Positions 14,313 through 21,981 of a stretch of DNA of 24,524 nucleotides are shown here, piece by piece. The position numbers and the translations under genes were made by a program. Every line of letters begins with the position of its first letter. Positions within the stretch are counted from its first letter, which is position 1. Origin of the DNA: a virus; IMG/VR virus record IMGVR_UViG_3300010396_001256, positions 1-24,524 of that record. One strand, 5' to 3'. The notes under the pieces were generated by a model. It ran no database searches and was not told the origin of the DNA. It saw only the letters and a list, made by a program, of their open reading frames with translations.

Positions 14313-15617
14313 TCAGGTCGCGCTGTTCGCGTAGTAGTAGACCGCCTTCGCGTCCACCAGGTTGCCGCCCGATCGCATCCAGGCCAGGAAGCCGACCTGC
14401 GCCTTGCTGGCATAGGCAGAATCCGTAAACCGGAAGAGCATCATCTCCAGCGTGTCCCGGATCTTGTAGAACGAGAAGTCGCCGAAGAGGACCGACTTCG
14501 CGTTCGCCGCCATGGCGGCGACGTCCTGGTTGATCTGGATCGGATAGCCCATGAGCTCGTTCGGAGCGCTCGCGCCGACGATGCCGGCCGAGTAGGCAGG
14601 CAGGAACAGAGGGCGGCCGGCGGTATCCTTCAGCTTGCGGATGACCTTCAGTGAGCTGTCCGCCATCATCCACTTGCAGTTGCCCAGCGCACGATAGGCC
14701 GGGTCCACCGAATGCTCGAGATCGACCAGATCATCGTAGATGATCGTGAGCGTCTGACCAGTCGTGCCGGTCTTACCCAGCGTCGCAGCAGTCACGACGC
14801 CATTCGGCTCGCTCGAACTATCGCCCGCGCCGACCGTGTACTTCGTGTTCTGGATGCGGCCGATGCGCTGGCCAATGCGCTTTCTGATCAAGCCCTCGAT
14901 GTCGATCACCGTGTCCTGCAGCAATTCGAACGGGACGGTGATGATCTTCGAGCCGAACTTGTAGACGTTCAGGCTCACCGATCCGAAGCTCGGATCCAGC
15001 GCGTTCGCCGCGGTATTCTGCGCGATGATCTCGCCTACCTCGGCAGTGCCGTCCGTCGTCGGGTACTGCATCGTGCGACCGTCGGCCGTGGCGAACTGAT
15101 CCGCCACCGCTCGCATGCCGCCGAATGCCTTCAGCTCATCGATGAACTGAGGGACGATGGTCACAGGGACCGTGTAGCCGCCCTGCGAGTTGGTCGTGGT
15201 GCTCAGTGTGTTGCTAATCTCCCGCAGCGCACGAATCTGCTCCGAAGAGAGCGCCTCGAGGCCGCCGCGCACCAGCGCGCTGAAGGCGCTTTCCTGCAGC
15301 GCTTCCTGCACGGAAAGCTGGACCTGATTGGCACGGTTGAGGACGCGCGCGTGAGCTTCGCTCAGCTTGCGCCGTGCGGCGGGCTCGCGCTCTACCTGCT
15401 GAACCGCGTCCTGAAAGCGCTCTTCGGCGTTCAGATCGAGGACGCGCTCTTCGCGTTTGATCTCTCCGTCGATGCGCTCGATGTCGGACATGTGCGCGTC
15501 ATACTGCGCCTGGTGCTCCGGCTTCCAGTCCTTGCCGGGGAACTTGTAATTCAGGGCGCGGACTTCCTTTGCGAGCGCGTCACGCTGCTCCCGCAAGGCT
15601 TTGAGCTTGCTAACCAT
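14313..15617 (-). CDS. major capsid protein, HK97 fold with delta domain
   Basis: The 434-residue product is the main head subunit. Residues 1 to about 120 are charged and helical (heptads such as KLKALREQRDALAKEVRAL), the delta scaffolding domain normally removed by the head protease. The mature part probably starts near REISNTLSTTTNSQGGYTVP at about 130-150. HK97-fold landmarks follow: VPQFIDELKAFGGMRAVADQ, then the GTAEVGEI and FGSKIITVPFELLQD region, the WMMADSS strand, GYPIQINQDVAAMAA, and VLFGDFSFYKIRD. Because the scaffold is fused, no separate scaffolding gene is needed, and none is seen. It has a GAGGT ribosome binding site and lies between two terminator hairpins. Confidence 0.93.
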   Translation of the reverse strand: MVSKLKALREQRDALAKEVRALNYKFPGKDWKPEHQAQYDAHMSDIERIDGEIKREERVLDLNAEERFQDAVQQVEREPAARRKLSEAHARVLNRANQVQLSVQEALQESAFSALVRGGLEALSSEQIRALREISNTLSTTTNSQGGYTVPVTIVPQFIDELKAFGGMRAVADQFATADGRTMQYPTTDGTAEVGEIIAQNTAANALDPSFGSVSLNVYKFGSKIITVPFELLQDTVIDIEGLIRKRIGQRIGRIQNTKYTVGAGDSSSEPNGVVTAATLGKTGTTGQTLTIIYDDLVDLEHSVDPAYRALGNCKWMMADSSLKVIRKLKDTAGRPLFLPAYSAGIVGASAPNELMGYPIQINQDVAAMAANAKSVLFGDFSFYKIRDTLEMMLFRFTDSAYASKAQVGFLAWMRSGGNLVDAKAVYYYANSAT

Positions 15618-15640
15618 GGTGTCTCTACCTCAAGTTGTAT

Positions 15641-15663
15641 AAAAAAACCGCCCGGGTGGGCGG
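15641..15663 (-). terminator. terminator-like hairpin in the leader of the capsid gene
   Basis: On the minus strand CCGCCC, loop ACCC, GGGCGG is followed at once by seven T residues. It is a compact six-bp all-GC stem with a perfect U tract. It lies in the 80-base gap between the protease stop (15698) and the capsid ATG (15617), only 24 bases before the ATG. It could terminate transcripts from upstream genes, act as an attenuator, or mark a processed 5' end of a stable capsid mRNA. Confidence 0.75.
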
Positions 15664-15697
15664 CTGGTTTTCACGTTGCGGGAGCGCCGCTGCGTGT

Positions 15698-16510
15698 TCA
15701 GATAAGGGCGAGTTCCCGGCGGCGCTGATCGGCCGCGGCCTCGAAGCCCTCGTTATCGTCTTGCGCCTGGGCTGCTACCGGCGGCGCTTTCGCTGCCGCG
15801 CGAGCCGGCGGGCGTTTCAGGTATGCGGTCAAGTCCCAGTTCGCCGCCGCGCTGGCCGGGTCGATGCCGTCCCCGTCATCGTCGTCATCGCTCTGGCCAT
15901 CTTCGTCGTCGTCATCGTCGGTATCGCCCGCGATGCGATCTGCAAAACCATTCGCGAGCGCCTCATCGGCCGTGAACCACGTCTCGGCGTTCATCCAGTC
16001 GGTGACCTGCTCTAGCGAATTGCCGGTCTGGGCGACATAGTCCGCCGCCAGCGAGCCGTCGATCTTCTCGAGCAGCGCGGCGGTCTCCTGCAGATCCTCG
16101 GCGTTGCCGAAGGCCAGCGTCCACGCGCGGTGGATCATCAGGAAGCTGCCTGGCGCCATCTCGACCTCGTCGGCTGCCATGGCGACGGTCGAGGCGGCAG
16201 AAGCCGCCAGACCATCGATGTGCGCCACGACGTTGGACGGATGGGCGGCAATCGCCGAGGCGATGGCCCGCCCGTCGAACACGTCGCCCCCTGGCGAGTT
16301 GATGTGCAGATCGATACGCGGCGCGCTGATCGCATTCAGGTCCTTCACAAACTGATCGGCGCCGATCCCGAAGTCCGGGTCGATCATGTCGTACAGGTAG
16401 ACCGTCGCGGATTCACTGCCCGCCTGGTGACGGACCTCGTAGCGGCGCGGCCGGCTCCGGTTTCGGGCGACCAGCTGGCTCAGCCGGTTCATCGGGCGCA
16501 TTGCTCGCAT
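15698..16510 (-). CDS. ClpP-like head maturation protease
   Basis: I choose the ATG at 16510, eight bases after a strong AGGAGGG site; the frame opens further upstream but without such a site. The 270-residue product has the ClpP fold used by many HK97-like phages to cleave the capsid delta domain. Landmarks are RIDLHINSPGGDVFDG near residues 65-80, the Ser motif GLAASAAS (S104), the His motif FLMIHRAW (H127), and the WFTADEALANGFAD block near 178-191. A run of Asp/Glu (residues 197-213, almost all acidic) precedes a Pro/Ala-rich C-terminal tail. The gene overlaps the portal end by about 98 bases in another frame. Confidence 0.9.
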   Translation of the reverse strand: MRAMRPMNRLSQLVARNRSRPRRYEVRHQAGSESATVYLYDMIDPDFGIGADQFVKDLNAISAPRIDLHINSPGGDVFDGRAIASAIAAHPSNVVAHIDGLAASAASTVAMAADEVEMAPGSFLMIHRAWTLAFGNAEDLQETAALLEKIDGSLAADYVAQTGNSLEQVTDWMNAETWFTADEALANGFADRIAGDTDDDDDEDGQSDDDDDGDGIDPASAAANWDLTAYLKRPPARAAAKAPPVAAQAQDDNEGFEAAADQRRRELALI

Positions 16511-17777
16511 CGGACGTCCCTCCTGCGGGGGTAAACAGCGACGTGCCGCCATCGATGGGCGGTAGACCGACGCGCTGGCGCACGTCGTTCGAGGTCATGA
16601 AGCCCGGGCCGGCAGAACCGCCGAGCGCCGCGCGGAACCAGGTGCCGAGCGACTGCATATCGCCGCGCTCGAGCGCTTCCTCGTCAAAATCCACCGCATA
16701 TCGGTCGATTCCGAAGAGCTTCCGGTTAATTTCCTGCTCAAAGGCGTTCGTGTGCGGCCTCAGCGTGTAGCGCACGAAGCCCTTAGACATCTGCTCGATG
16801 CCGCTGCCCCAACTGGTCGTGTTTGCGGTTTCACCGATCATGAAACCTGGCACGCGGAACGCCCGAGCGATCTCCACGACCTGATAGGCGCGCGTCTCCA
16901 GCAGCTGTGCTTCCTCGGCCGTAGCCGATATCTTGTCGGCCTTGGTGCCATTGGCGAGCACCAGCGGCATGTGCGCATTCCCGGCGCCGCCATATCGCTC
17001 CACCCACATGCGTCGCAGCTGCTCGATCTGCTCGTCCTTCATCGTGTTTGGGTGGCTCAACACGATCTTCGGCATTCCGCCGTTGGTGAAGAACCTGCCG
17101 CAGTATTCTTCGATCGCGAGCGAGATCCCGATCGCCTGGCGCGCGCCGTCCAGGATGGCGGATTGCATCGTTCCGCCGCTGACCGTGATCGCGTAGCGGG
17201 TCGGGTCGTCGAGCGGCTTCTCGCCCTCGAAATGCAGCATGTCGTCCGGAGAGACGCCGAAGAAATTGCCGGCGACGTTCACCAGGTAGCGCACGATCCG
17301 ATACATACGCCAGGTCGGGTCCCACGCCCTCTCGATCATGACGTCGCGGTTGTGCTGAAACACCAGGCCCAGCACTTCGTTCGACTTCGGGCGCCGGATG
17401 ATGCGCGCGAAGCTCTCGCCGAAGAGCAGCTTGTGAAGCGTCAGGCGAGTCCAGAGCTGCGCGGCGGTGCTGTCAGGGCCCGCCTGCTCATTGAACATCC
17501 ACCAGTAAGGGTGATCATCGATCGGCCTGAGCAGGAGTCTGCCGCCCTCATAGGAGCGCTTATTCACGCGCAGCGGCATGCAGATCACCCCGCCGGCGAT
17601 AAGCGTCGTGCACGCCTGCACGGCAATCGCCTGCATCGCCGTCTCGGGCGACACGGTGCGGCCGGCGAAAGTGCCTGCGAGCCCCAGGAACTCTGCAAAC
17701 TGCATCGGCGTCATGCCGGCGGTGTCGTTCCGAACTTCCAGGCCGACCAAGCGCCTGAGTGCGTCGTACCAGGCCAT
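16413..17777 (-). CDS. portal protein, HK97 family
   Basis: The 454-residue product forms the dodecameric DNA gate at one capsid vertex. Family features include the opening helix, MQAIAVQACTTLIAGGVICMPLRV near residues 48-71, HPYWWMFNEQAGPDSTA near 89, the LLFGESFARIIR strand near 117, and the IARAFRVPGFMIGE block near 313, which is highly conserved in HK97-type portals. RYTLRPHTNAFEQEINRKLF then corresponds to the wing/stem end. The last 40 residues are Pro/Ser/Gly-rich. The ATG overlaps the terminase stop (TGATG). Confidence 0.92.
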   Translation of the reverse strand: MAWYDALRRLVGLEVRNDTAGMTPMQFAEFLGLAGTFAGRTVSPETAMQAIAVQACTTLIAGGVICMPLRVNKRSYEGGRLLLRPIDDHPYWWMFNEQAGPDSTAAQLWTRLTLHKLLFGESFARIIRRPKSNEVLGLVFQHNRDVMIERAWDPTWRMYRIVRYLVNVAGNFFGVSPDDMLHFEGEKPLDDPTRYAITVSGGTMQSAILDGARQAIGISLAIEEYCGRFFTNGGMPKIVLSHPNTMKDEQIEQLRRMWVERYGGAGNAHMPLVLANGTKADKISATAEEAQLLETRAYQVVEIARAFRVPGFMIGETANTTSWGSGIEQMSKGFVRYTLRPHTNAFEQEINRKLFGIDRYAVDFDEEALERGDMQSLGTWFRAALGGSAGPGFMTSNDVRQRVGLPPIDGGTSLFTPAGGTSDASNAPDEPAEPAGRPKPEPAAPLRGPSPGGQ

Positions 17778-19492
17778 CAGAGCGCCACGAAGGACTGCTG
17801 CGCCGGCTGGTTATGCACCACAGCGCGAGCCAGGGCCATGAGCATGGCGCACATGCCGTCGATCTTGTCGGCGGAACGCTTCCGATCTGGTGCCATGTTC
17901 ATGTTCGCGTCCCTCCGCGGCACCAGGTTGGCGGCATTCCATGCAAGCACGGGATTGCCGCCGTGGTGCAGCTTGCGCGCGATGTAGGCCTCCTCGAGGT
18001 ACTTCATCGCGGGGTTATATGACCGGGCGCCCTGGGCAAACTCGACCATCGTCTGTCCCTCATTCGCGAGGTTGTTGACGATCTGGTTGGCATTCCAGCG
18101 ATCAAAAGCGATCTCCTGAACCTGGAATCGCCGGCAGTCCTCGAGCACGCGCTGCTGTACCAGGTCGTAGTCGGTCGTTTCACCGCTCGTAACCTCGATA
18201 TGCCCGGCAGCGACCCACGGCGCGTATGCGACGCCGCCGCGCTCGCCGCGGCTTGCCACCGCAGACTCGGGCACGAAGTAGCGGCCCCACGCATAGACGT
18301 GTCCCTCGAGCAGCCACACGAGCCACCAGGCCGTCATGTCCGTCGTTGAGGCCAGATCCATGCCGGCCCAGCAGGGCTGCCCGACGAGCTCGTCGAGCGG
18401 GACAGCGCCGCCGCAGCGCCGCCATTTCAGAAGATTGACCCAGGCATCGCCCGCCGCCGCGGGCCTATTCAGGCGCTTGATCCGGAACTCGGCCAGCGCT
18501 CCGGGCAGCTCGCGCGCTTCCTTCGCCAGTTCGCGCATCTTCGTGATGCTCGGCGTGATCCCCATCAGGGGATTCGCCTTGTACCAGGCGCGTTCGTCGA
18601 AGTCGTCGTCGTCGACGGCGTAATACAGCGCCAGCAAGTGATCAGCCTCAACCGTGCCCTCGAGCACCAGCTGCGCGAACTTGCGCACTTCCTGCCACGG
18701 TCCGGGGTTTAGATATCCCTCGGTCGTCGTGTACAGAAACAGTGGATTCTTCCTCGCGCCGGCCGCCGAGCGCAGCACGTCGAAGAGGTCACGCGTCTTG
18801 TGCGCGTGGAGCTCGTCGAAACATAACGCCGAGGGATTCAGGCCGTCCTGCGTCGAGGCCTTCGCGTTGATCGGCTTGAACGTGCCCCCGATATCGAAGC
18901 GCGAGATGACATTTGCGAATGCCTCCACGCCGAACGCCTCGCGAAGATCCGTGCACCGCTCCACCATGCGGCGCGCAACGCCCCAGACGATGCGCGCCTG
19001 GTCGCCAGTCGTCGCCGCGCTGATGATCTGCGGGCCAAGCTCCGGCTCGTCGCAGAAGCAGTACAACATGATCGCAGCGGCGAGCGTCGACTTCGCATTT
19101 TTGCGCGCGACCGCAAGCAGGGCCGTCGTGAACCGTCGAGTACCGTCGAAATTCCTGAATCCGAACAGCTGAACAATGAAGAAAACCTGCGCCGGTTCGA
19201 GCTTAATGGTCGAGGTCGACCATGAGCCCTCGACGTGCGGCAGCAGCTGGATAAATTCGCAGGCTCGGTTCGCCCTTGCCGGACTCCACAGGAACGGCGG
19301 CCGACGCTTGCGCTGCGCGCGGCGCAGGTCGGCCATGAATCGCTTCGCTGCGAGCCGGATCCACTTCCCGAACCGTTCGCCCTTCCTGTCCTCGATCGCC
19401 GTCTCGGCGTAGGCGAGCGCGATCCCGACGAAATCAGCCGGCCGGGTCCGACGGCGTGAGGTTGCCGAACTTGTTGCCGCCCGGTTTCCCAA
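17777..19492 (-). CDS. terL: terminase large subunit, HK97-like
   Basis: This is the packaging motor ATPase with a C-terminal nuclease. The open frame reaches 19585, but that part overlaps the small-subunit gene. I use the TTG at 19492, the closest in-frame start upstream of the conserved ADFVGIALAYAE block, and the exact start is uncertain. Walker A is LLAVARKNAKST at about residues 125-136 and Walker B is ALCFDELH near 222-229. The nuclease domain shows CWAGMDLASTTDM and the terminal ADKIDGMCAMLMALARA. WNANQIVNNL and the FDRW segment are typical of Terminase_1-type proteins. The stop overlaps the portal start. The HK97-like type together with an HNH gene nearby suggests cos packaging. Confidence 0.92.
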   Translation of the reverse strand: MGNRAATSSATSRRRTRPADFVGIALAYAETAIEDRKGERFGKWIRLAAKRFMADLRRAQRKRRPPFLWSPARANRACEFIQLLPHVEGSWSTSTIKLEPAQVFFIVQLFGFRNFDGTRRFTTALLAVARKNAKSTLAAAIMLYCFCDEPELGPQIISAATTGDQARIVWGVARRMVERCTDLREAFGVEAFANVISRFDIGGTFKPINAKASTQDGLNPSALCFDELHAHKTRDLFDVLRSAAGARKNPLFLYTTTEGYLNPGPWQEVRKFAQLVLEGTVEADHLLALYYAVDDDDFDERAWYKANPLMGITPSITKMRELAKEARELPGALAEFRIKRLNRPAAAGDAWVNLLKWRRCGGAVPLDELVGQPCWAGMDLASTTDMTAWWLVWLLEGHVYAWGRYFVPESAVASRGERGGVAYAPWVAAGHIEVTSGETTDYDLVQQRVLEDCRRFQVQEIAFDRWNANQIVNNLANEGQTMVEFAQGARSYNPAMKYLEEAYIARKLHHGGNPVLAWNAANLVPRRDANMNMAPDRKRSADKIDGMCAMLMALARAVVHNQPAQQSFVAL

Positions 19493-19847
19493 CTTTCGCT
19501 CCCAGCGCAGCTCGCGCCTTGACGCCCATGCCGAGTTCGGCCAGCCACGTCTGCAGGCGACGGTCGAGCGCCGCGTAGACATCAATCATGATCGGATTGA
19601 TCTTTCGCAGCATGGCGAGGGCTCGCGCCGCCTGCTCGAGCGCGATCTCTTCCGAGCTCGATAGCGCCGGCAGCGGGCAGCGCTCGTAGATGTATCGCCA
19701 GGCCGCGATCTCTTCGCCTGTCAGCGTGGGTGGCGGCTCCGTGGCCATCGGACCGGCACCAGGCAGATCGGCGCGCGCGCGATCGGGGTTCTTATCGAAC
19801 GCGCCCTTCATCTGCAGGATCGTCGCGGATTCTCTCGGCCTGGCCAT
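19434..19847 (-). CDS. terS: terminase small subunit
   Basis: The 137-residue product opens MARPRESATILQMKGAFDKN followed by PDRARADLPGAGP, the usual N-terminal pattern of P27-type small terminases. A helical region with WRYIYERCPLPALSSSEEIALEQAARAL follows, then an arginine-rich LDRRLQTWLAELGMG helix. It recognises phage DNA and loads the large subunit. No strong ribosome binding site is seen before the ATG: a GAGGT lies 13 bases upstream, rather far. It is preceded by a 166-base AT-rich noncoding gap that could hold its binding site. Confidence 0.85.
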   Translation of the reverse strand: MARPRESATILQMKGAFDKNPDRARADLPGAGPMATEPPPTLTGEEIAAWRYIYERCPLPALSSSEEIALEQAARALAMLRKINPIMIDVYAALDRRLQTWLAELGMGVKARAALGAKVGKPGGNKFGNLTPSDPAG

Positions 19848-19900
19848 CGTATTAGTTAGTACCTCGAACGAATTACGCCAGCCATCAGACAGGGCTCACT

Positions 19901-19937
19901 TCCACAAAACGATGATTTCATTAACTTATTTTGTGGA
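19901..19937. repeat. 9-bp perfect inverted repeat in AT-rich gap before terS
   Basis: TCCACAAAA at 19901-19909 and TTTTGTGGA at 19929-19937 are exact reverse complements around a 19-base AT-rich spacer. The surrounding gap (19848-20013) between the terminase small subunit and HNH genes is the only long noncoding, AT-rich stretch in the packaging region. A DNA-binding site for the terminase small subunit near cos, or an operator, is plausible. The centre-to-centre distance of the arms is 28 bases. Confidence 0.7.
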
Positions 19938-20013
19938 TGTGAAAATTTGGCTAGACGCCCGACATGGAAGCCATCGCTCCAAAGTTTTTGGCACCCGGGG
20001 GCCGGCGCTTGCA

Positions 20014-20370
20014 TTACCAACGTCCGCCTTCGCGCGCCGTCTTGCGTGAATGGCACGCGTGACAGAGCGACTGCAGGTTGCCGTCATCGAACGGATCGCC
20101 GCCGGCAGCGATCGGCGTCTTGTGGTCGACCTCGCTTGCCAGCGCACGGCTGCAATGTTCGCACATCGGATCGCGCGCGAGCTTGGCAGCACGACAACGA
20201 CGCCACGCCGTCGTCGAATAGAACGCCATGCGTTCCCGACGCACCGGATCAGACCGTCTGGCGCGCGTCTGCTCGCGCTGTGCGCGCAGCTCGTGCGCGC
20301 GACAGTAACCAGATGACACCAGCGCCGGACAGCCGTGCCGCTTGCACGGTCGCAGCGCCTTACTCGGCAA
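20014..20370 (-). CDS. HNH endonuclease
   Basis: The 118-residue product has an N-terminal Cys3His site (C9, C14, C23, H26) and an HNH domain. The domain has a CxxC pair at C70/C73, the VDHKTPIAAGG motif with H83, GNLQSLC with N99, and CHACHSRKT with C103/C106 and H107. The TTG start overlaps the TAA of the upstream small gene, and an in-frame stop lies just before it, so no ATG alternative exists. HNH proteins beside the terminase genes in HK97-like phages support the large subunit in cleaving cos DNA. That function is known for the group and inferred here. Confidence 0.87.
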   Translation of the reverse strand: MPSKALRPCKRHGCPALVSSGYCRAHELRAQREQTRARRSDPVRRERMAFYSTTAWRRCRAAKLARDPMCEHCSRALASEVDHKTPIAAGGDPFDDGNLQSLCHACHSRKTAREGGRW

Positions 20371-20536
20371 CGCGTACCATCAGCTTGAGCGCTGCGATCA
20401 GGCTTTCACCGTCGGAGAGCGTCACGGTGCATACGGCTGCTAGATCAATCGCTTCAGTGATCGCGCCAGCGTCGAGCGTGATCTGGGCAAGCTGGCCCGC
20501 GAACACCGCACCGGCTGCCGTCAGCGCGGCTGGCAC
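20360..20536 (-). CDS. small protein upstream of HNH, start uncertain
   Basis: A frame ending at the TAA at 20360 reads as a coherent Ala/Val-rich protein with GC-rich third positions: AGAVFAGQLAQITLDAGAIT, then DLAAVCTVTLSDGESLIAAL. The only plausible start close to it is a GTG at 20536 (58 residues), without a clear ribosome binding site. Sensible sequence continues about 15-20 residues upstream (SLIATVAGVEW), so a non-canonical start may be used. It overlaps the HNH TTG start by 11 bases, as in a coupled pair. It would be the first gene of the leftward operon. Function unknown. Confidence 0.45.
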   Translation of the reverse strand: MPAALTAAGAVFAGQLAQITLDAGAITEAIDLAAVCTVTLSDGESLIAALKLMVRVAE

Positions 20537-20589
20537 GGTCCATTCAACGCCAGCGACGGTCGCGATCAGACTGACGTGGCCTGGGCGGC

Positions 20590-20619
20590 TTGCGACAGGG
20601 ATGCGCTCGCTTCTAGGGT
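20590..20619 (+). promoter_or_regulatory. weak candidate promoter for rightward early genes
   Basis: TTGCGA (20590-20595) and TAGGGT (20614-20619) with an 18-base spacer stand 40 bases before the first rightward ATG. The match is poor, four and three of six consensus bases. It is listed because this divergent gap (about 20537-20658) must hold the start signals of the rightward cluster, and I saw no better candidate. No clear operator repeat is visible here. Confidence 0.22.
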
Positions 20620-20658
20620 GCGTACTGTCCGCGAAGCCCTCGCCCAGGAGAAGCAGCC

Positions 20659-20841
20659 ATGAGTGCAAAGCACCAGGCATTCGAGTACGGATCGCTGCAC
20701 GCCACCGTGGCGCTGGCAAATAGCATCGTCGATGACGACTGCGTGAATCTCGACGTTCTTCAGCGTGCGCTAGAAGCTGCGTGGCTGGCGGGTTATCGAA
20801 ATATCGAAAATAAAGATATCTCGGACGAGGACAAGGTATGA
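20659..20841 (+). CDS. small acidic early protein
   Basis: The 60-residue product starts with a good ribosome binding site (CCAGGAGAAGCAGCC before ATG). It is acidic, with a probable helix in the middle (CVNLDVLQRALEAAWLAGYR near residues 28-47) and a charged tail ending in DISDEDKV. No domain is recognised. It is the first gene of the rightward cluster and overlaps the next gene by ATGA. Such small acidic early phage proteins often bind host proteins, but nothing in the sequence shows a target. Confidence 0.7.
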   Translation: MSAKHQAFEYGSLHATVALANSIVDDDCVNLDVLQRALEAAWLAGYRNIENKDISDEDKV

Positions 20842-21335
20842 CCGCCTCAAATTCGCTGTGCGATTTTTGCGGGCTGTCGATCAACCCAGCCAAGCCTGGG
20901 GCGCACTCGTGCCACGACTCGCAACGGAAGGAAATCAACCGCCTGCGCGCCCAGGTAGCTAATCTAGAGGCGTCACTGCTCGGCGCCTGCAACGACACCA
21001 TCGACTGGGCTGACAGCCACGACCACCTTACCGCGCGCTGCGAGAAGCTGGAGGCGCGCATCCGAGAGCTCGATTATAGCAACACGGTTGCAGGGGTCGT
21101 TGCGTCTAAACGTACCGCTGACGAGCCGACACAGCAGCGACTGTGCTCCAAGTGCGGTCGCAACTGGATCAGCGGCAGCGAGCAGTGCGATTGTGATCCG
21201 GAGGAACCGAAAGCTGCGCATGTCTGCGGTGCGCAGGGCTTTGGGCGCGGTCAGGGGTCGGAGGACGATGTTTGCCCGGCCTGTGCAGCGGAGGAAACGA
21301 TGCCGCAACGGATTGGAGATAAGGCCCATGAGTAG
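20838..21335 (+). CDS. zinc-ribbon / coiled-coil early protein
   Basis: The 165-residue product begins with a CxxC pair (C8, C11), with C25 and H24/H26 nearby. A coiled-coil-like stretch follows (about residues 31-78, KEINRLRAQVANLEASLL then HLTARCEKLEARIREL). The second half has further metal-site candidates: LCSKCGRNW (C103, C106), CDCD (C117, C119), HVCG (C130) and VCPACA (C146, C149). This looks like two or three zinc ribbons on a helical stalk, fit for nucleic-acid or protein binding. I do not recognise the family. It overlaps both neighbours: ATGA with the 60-residue gene, and 8 bases with the small membrane protein. Confidence 0.7.
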   Translation: MTASNSLCDFCGLSINPAKPGAHSCHDSQRKEINRLRAQVANLEASLLGACNDTIDWADSHDHLTARCEKLEARIRELDYSNTVAGVVASKRTADEPTQQRLCSKCGRNWISGSEQCDCDPEEPKAAHVCGAQGFGRGQGSEDDVCPACAAEETMPQRIGDKAHE

Positions 21336-21477
21336 CAAGGAATTTTGGCTGACGATTGTCGCCATTTTCGCCGGCCTGATCTTTACCGCCGAATTTGTCG
21401 GTTGCCAGTGGCATGCAGACAACCTGGAGCACGGCTGCGCCACGAATGCGTGGTCGTGCGCGAATGCACATAAGTGA
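21328..21477 (+). CDS. small single-pass membrane protein
   Basis: This 49-residue product is encoded in the gap after the zinc-ribbon gene. ATG at 21328 follows a GGAGATAAGG ribosome binding site and overlaps the previous gene's last codons. It opens MSSKEFWLTIVAIFAGLIF and has one hydrophobic helix at about residues 6-24, followed by a Cys/His-rich tail (C26, H29, H35, C37, C44, H48). The tail is probably periplasmic or metal-binding. The function is unknown; superinfection exclusion is one role of small phage membrane proteins, but nothing here proves it. Confidence 0.65.
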   Translation: MSSKEFWLTIVAIFAGLIFTAEFVGCQWHADNLEHGCATNAWSCANAHK

Positions 21478-21492
21478 GCGAGGAAGTGCAAC

Positions 21493-21966
21493 GTGGCTAG
21501 TATCCCATACGAAAACACAACCGCTGGCGATCAGGCGCTGGTGGCGGCGCAGAAGATCCTGTCGACGTTTGGTTGTCAAGCGTTCGGCACCATGATCGAC
21601 AACGAGCGCGGCTGCACCATCGTTCAGTTCAAATGGCGCGGCCGTCAGATCAGCTTGGAGGCAAGCTGGCGTGGCTATGCCAATGCATGGCTCAAGGCGC
21701 ATCCATATTCTGAGCGCTGGAATGGACCCACGAAGCAGCGATGGGACCAGAAGGCACTAGGCATCGCTCAGACGGCCGTGTGCTCGGTGCTACGCGATTG
21801 GATCAAGGGCCAAGTGACAGCCATCGAATGCGGCGTAATGAGCTTCGATGCGGTGTTCATGCCCCACATTCTGCTGCCGACCGGCGAGCGCGTGATCGAC
21901 AAGGCGAAGGCGCTGCTGCCGCCACCGGCCGAGGATAAGGTCGTGGCGCTGCCCAGTAACCGCTGA
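21493..21966 (+). CDS. conserved phage protein, unknown function
   Basis: The 157-residue product starts with GTG after an AGGAAG site. It opens MASIPYENTTAGDQALVAAQ and has the blocks FGCQAFGTMIDNERGCTIVQF, RGRQISLEASWRGYANAWLK and VCSVLRDWIKGQVTAIECG near residues 96-114. The blocks resemble a hypothetical protein family I associate with early regions of Pseudomonas-type and related phages; no function is known to me. The fold is probably alpha/beta without membrane segments. It stands alone with short spacers in the early cluster. Confidence 0.75.
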   Translation: MASIPYENTTAGDQALVAAQKILSTFGCQAFGTMIDNERGCTIVQFKWRGRQISLEASWRGYANAWLKAHPYSERWNGPTKQRWDQKALGIAQTAVCSVLRDWIKGQVTAIECGVMSFDAVFMPHILLPTGERVIDKAKALLPPPAEDKVVALPSNR

Positions 21967-21981
21967 GGGAAAGGGGGAGCA

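Noticed and set aside
14712-15728. 338-codon plus-strand open frame opposite the capsid gene
   Set aside because: It is antisense to the major capsid gene, with no ribosome binding site or recognisable motif.
16752-17987. 411-codon plus-strand open frame opposite portal and terminase genes
   Set aside because: It is antisense to two clearly conserved genes, rich in His/Arg/Ala with no domain pattern, as expected for a shadow frame in GC-rich DNA.
20537-21061. N-terminal part of a 233-codon minus-strand frame
   Set aside because: It lies opposite two rightward genes with ribosome binding sites, and its sequence is Arg/Ser-rich shadow. Only the 3' part (20360-20536) reads like a protein.
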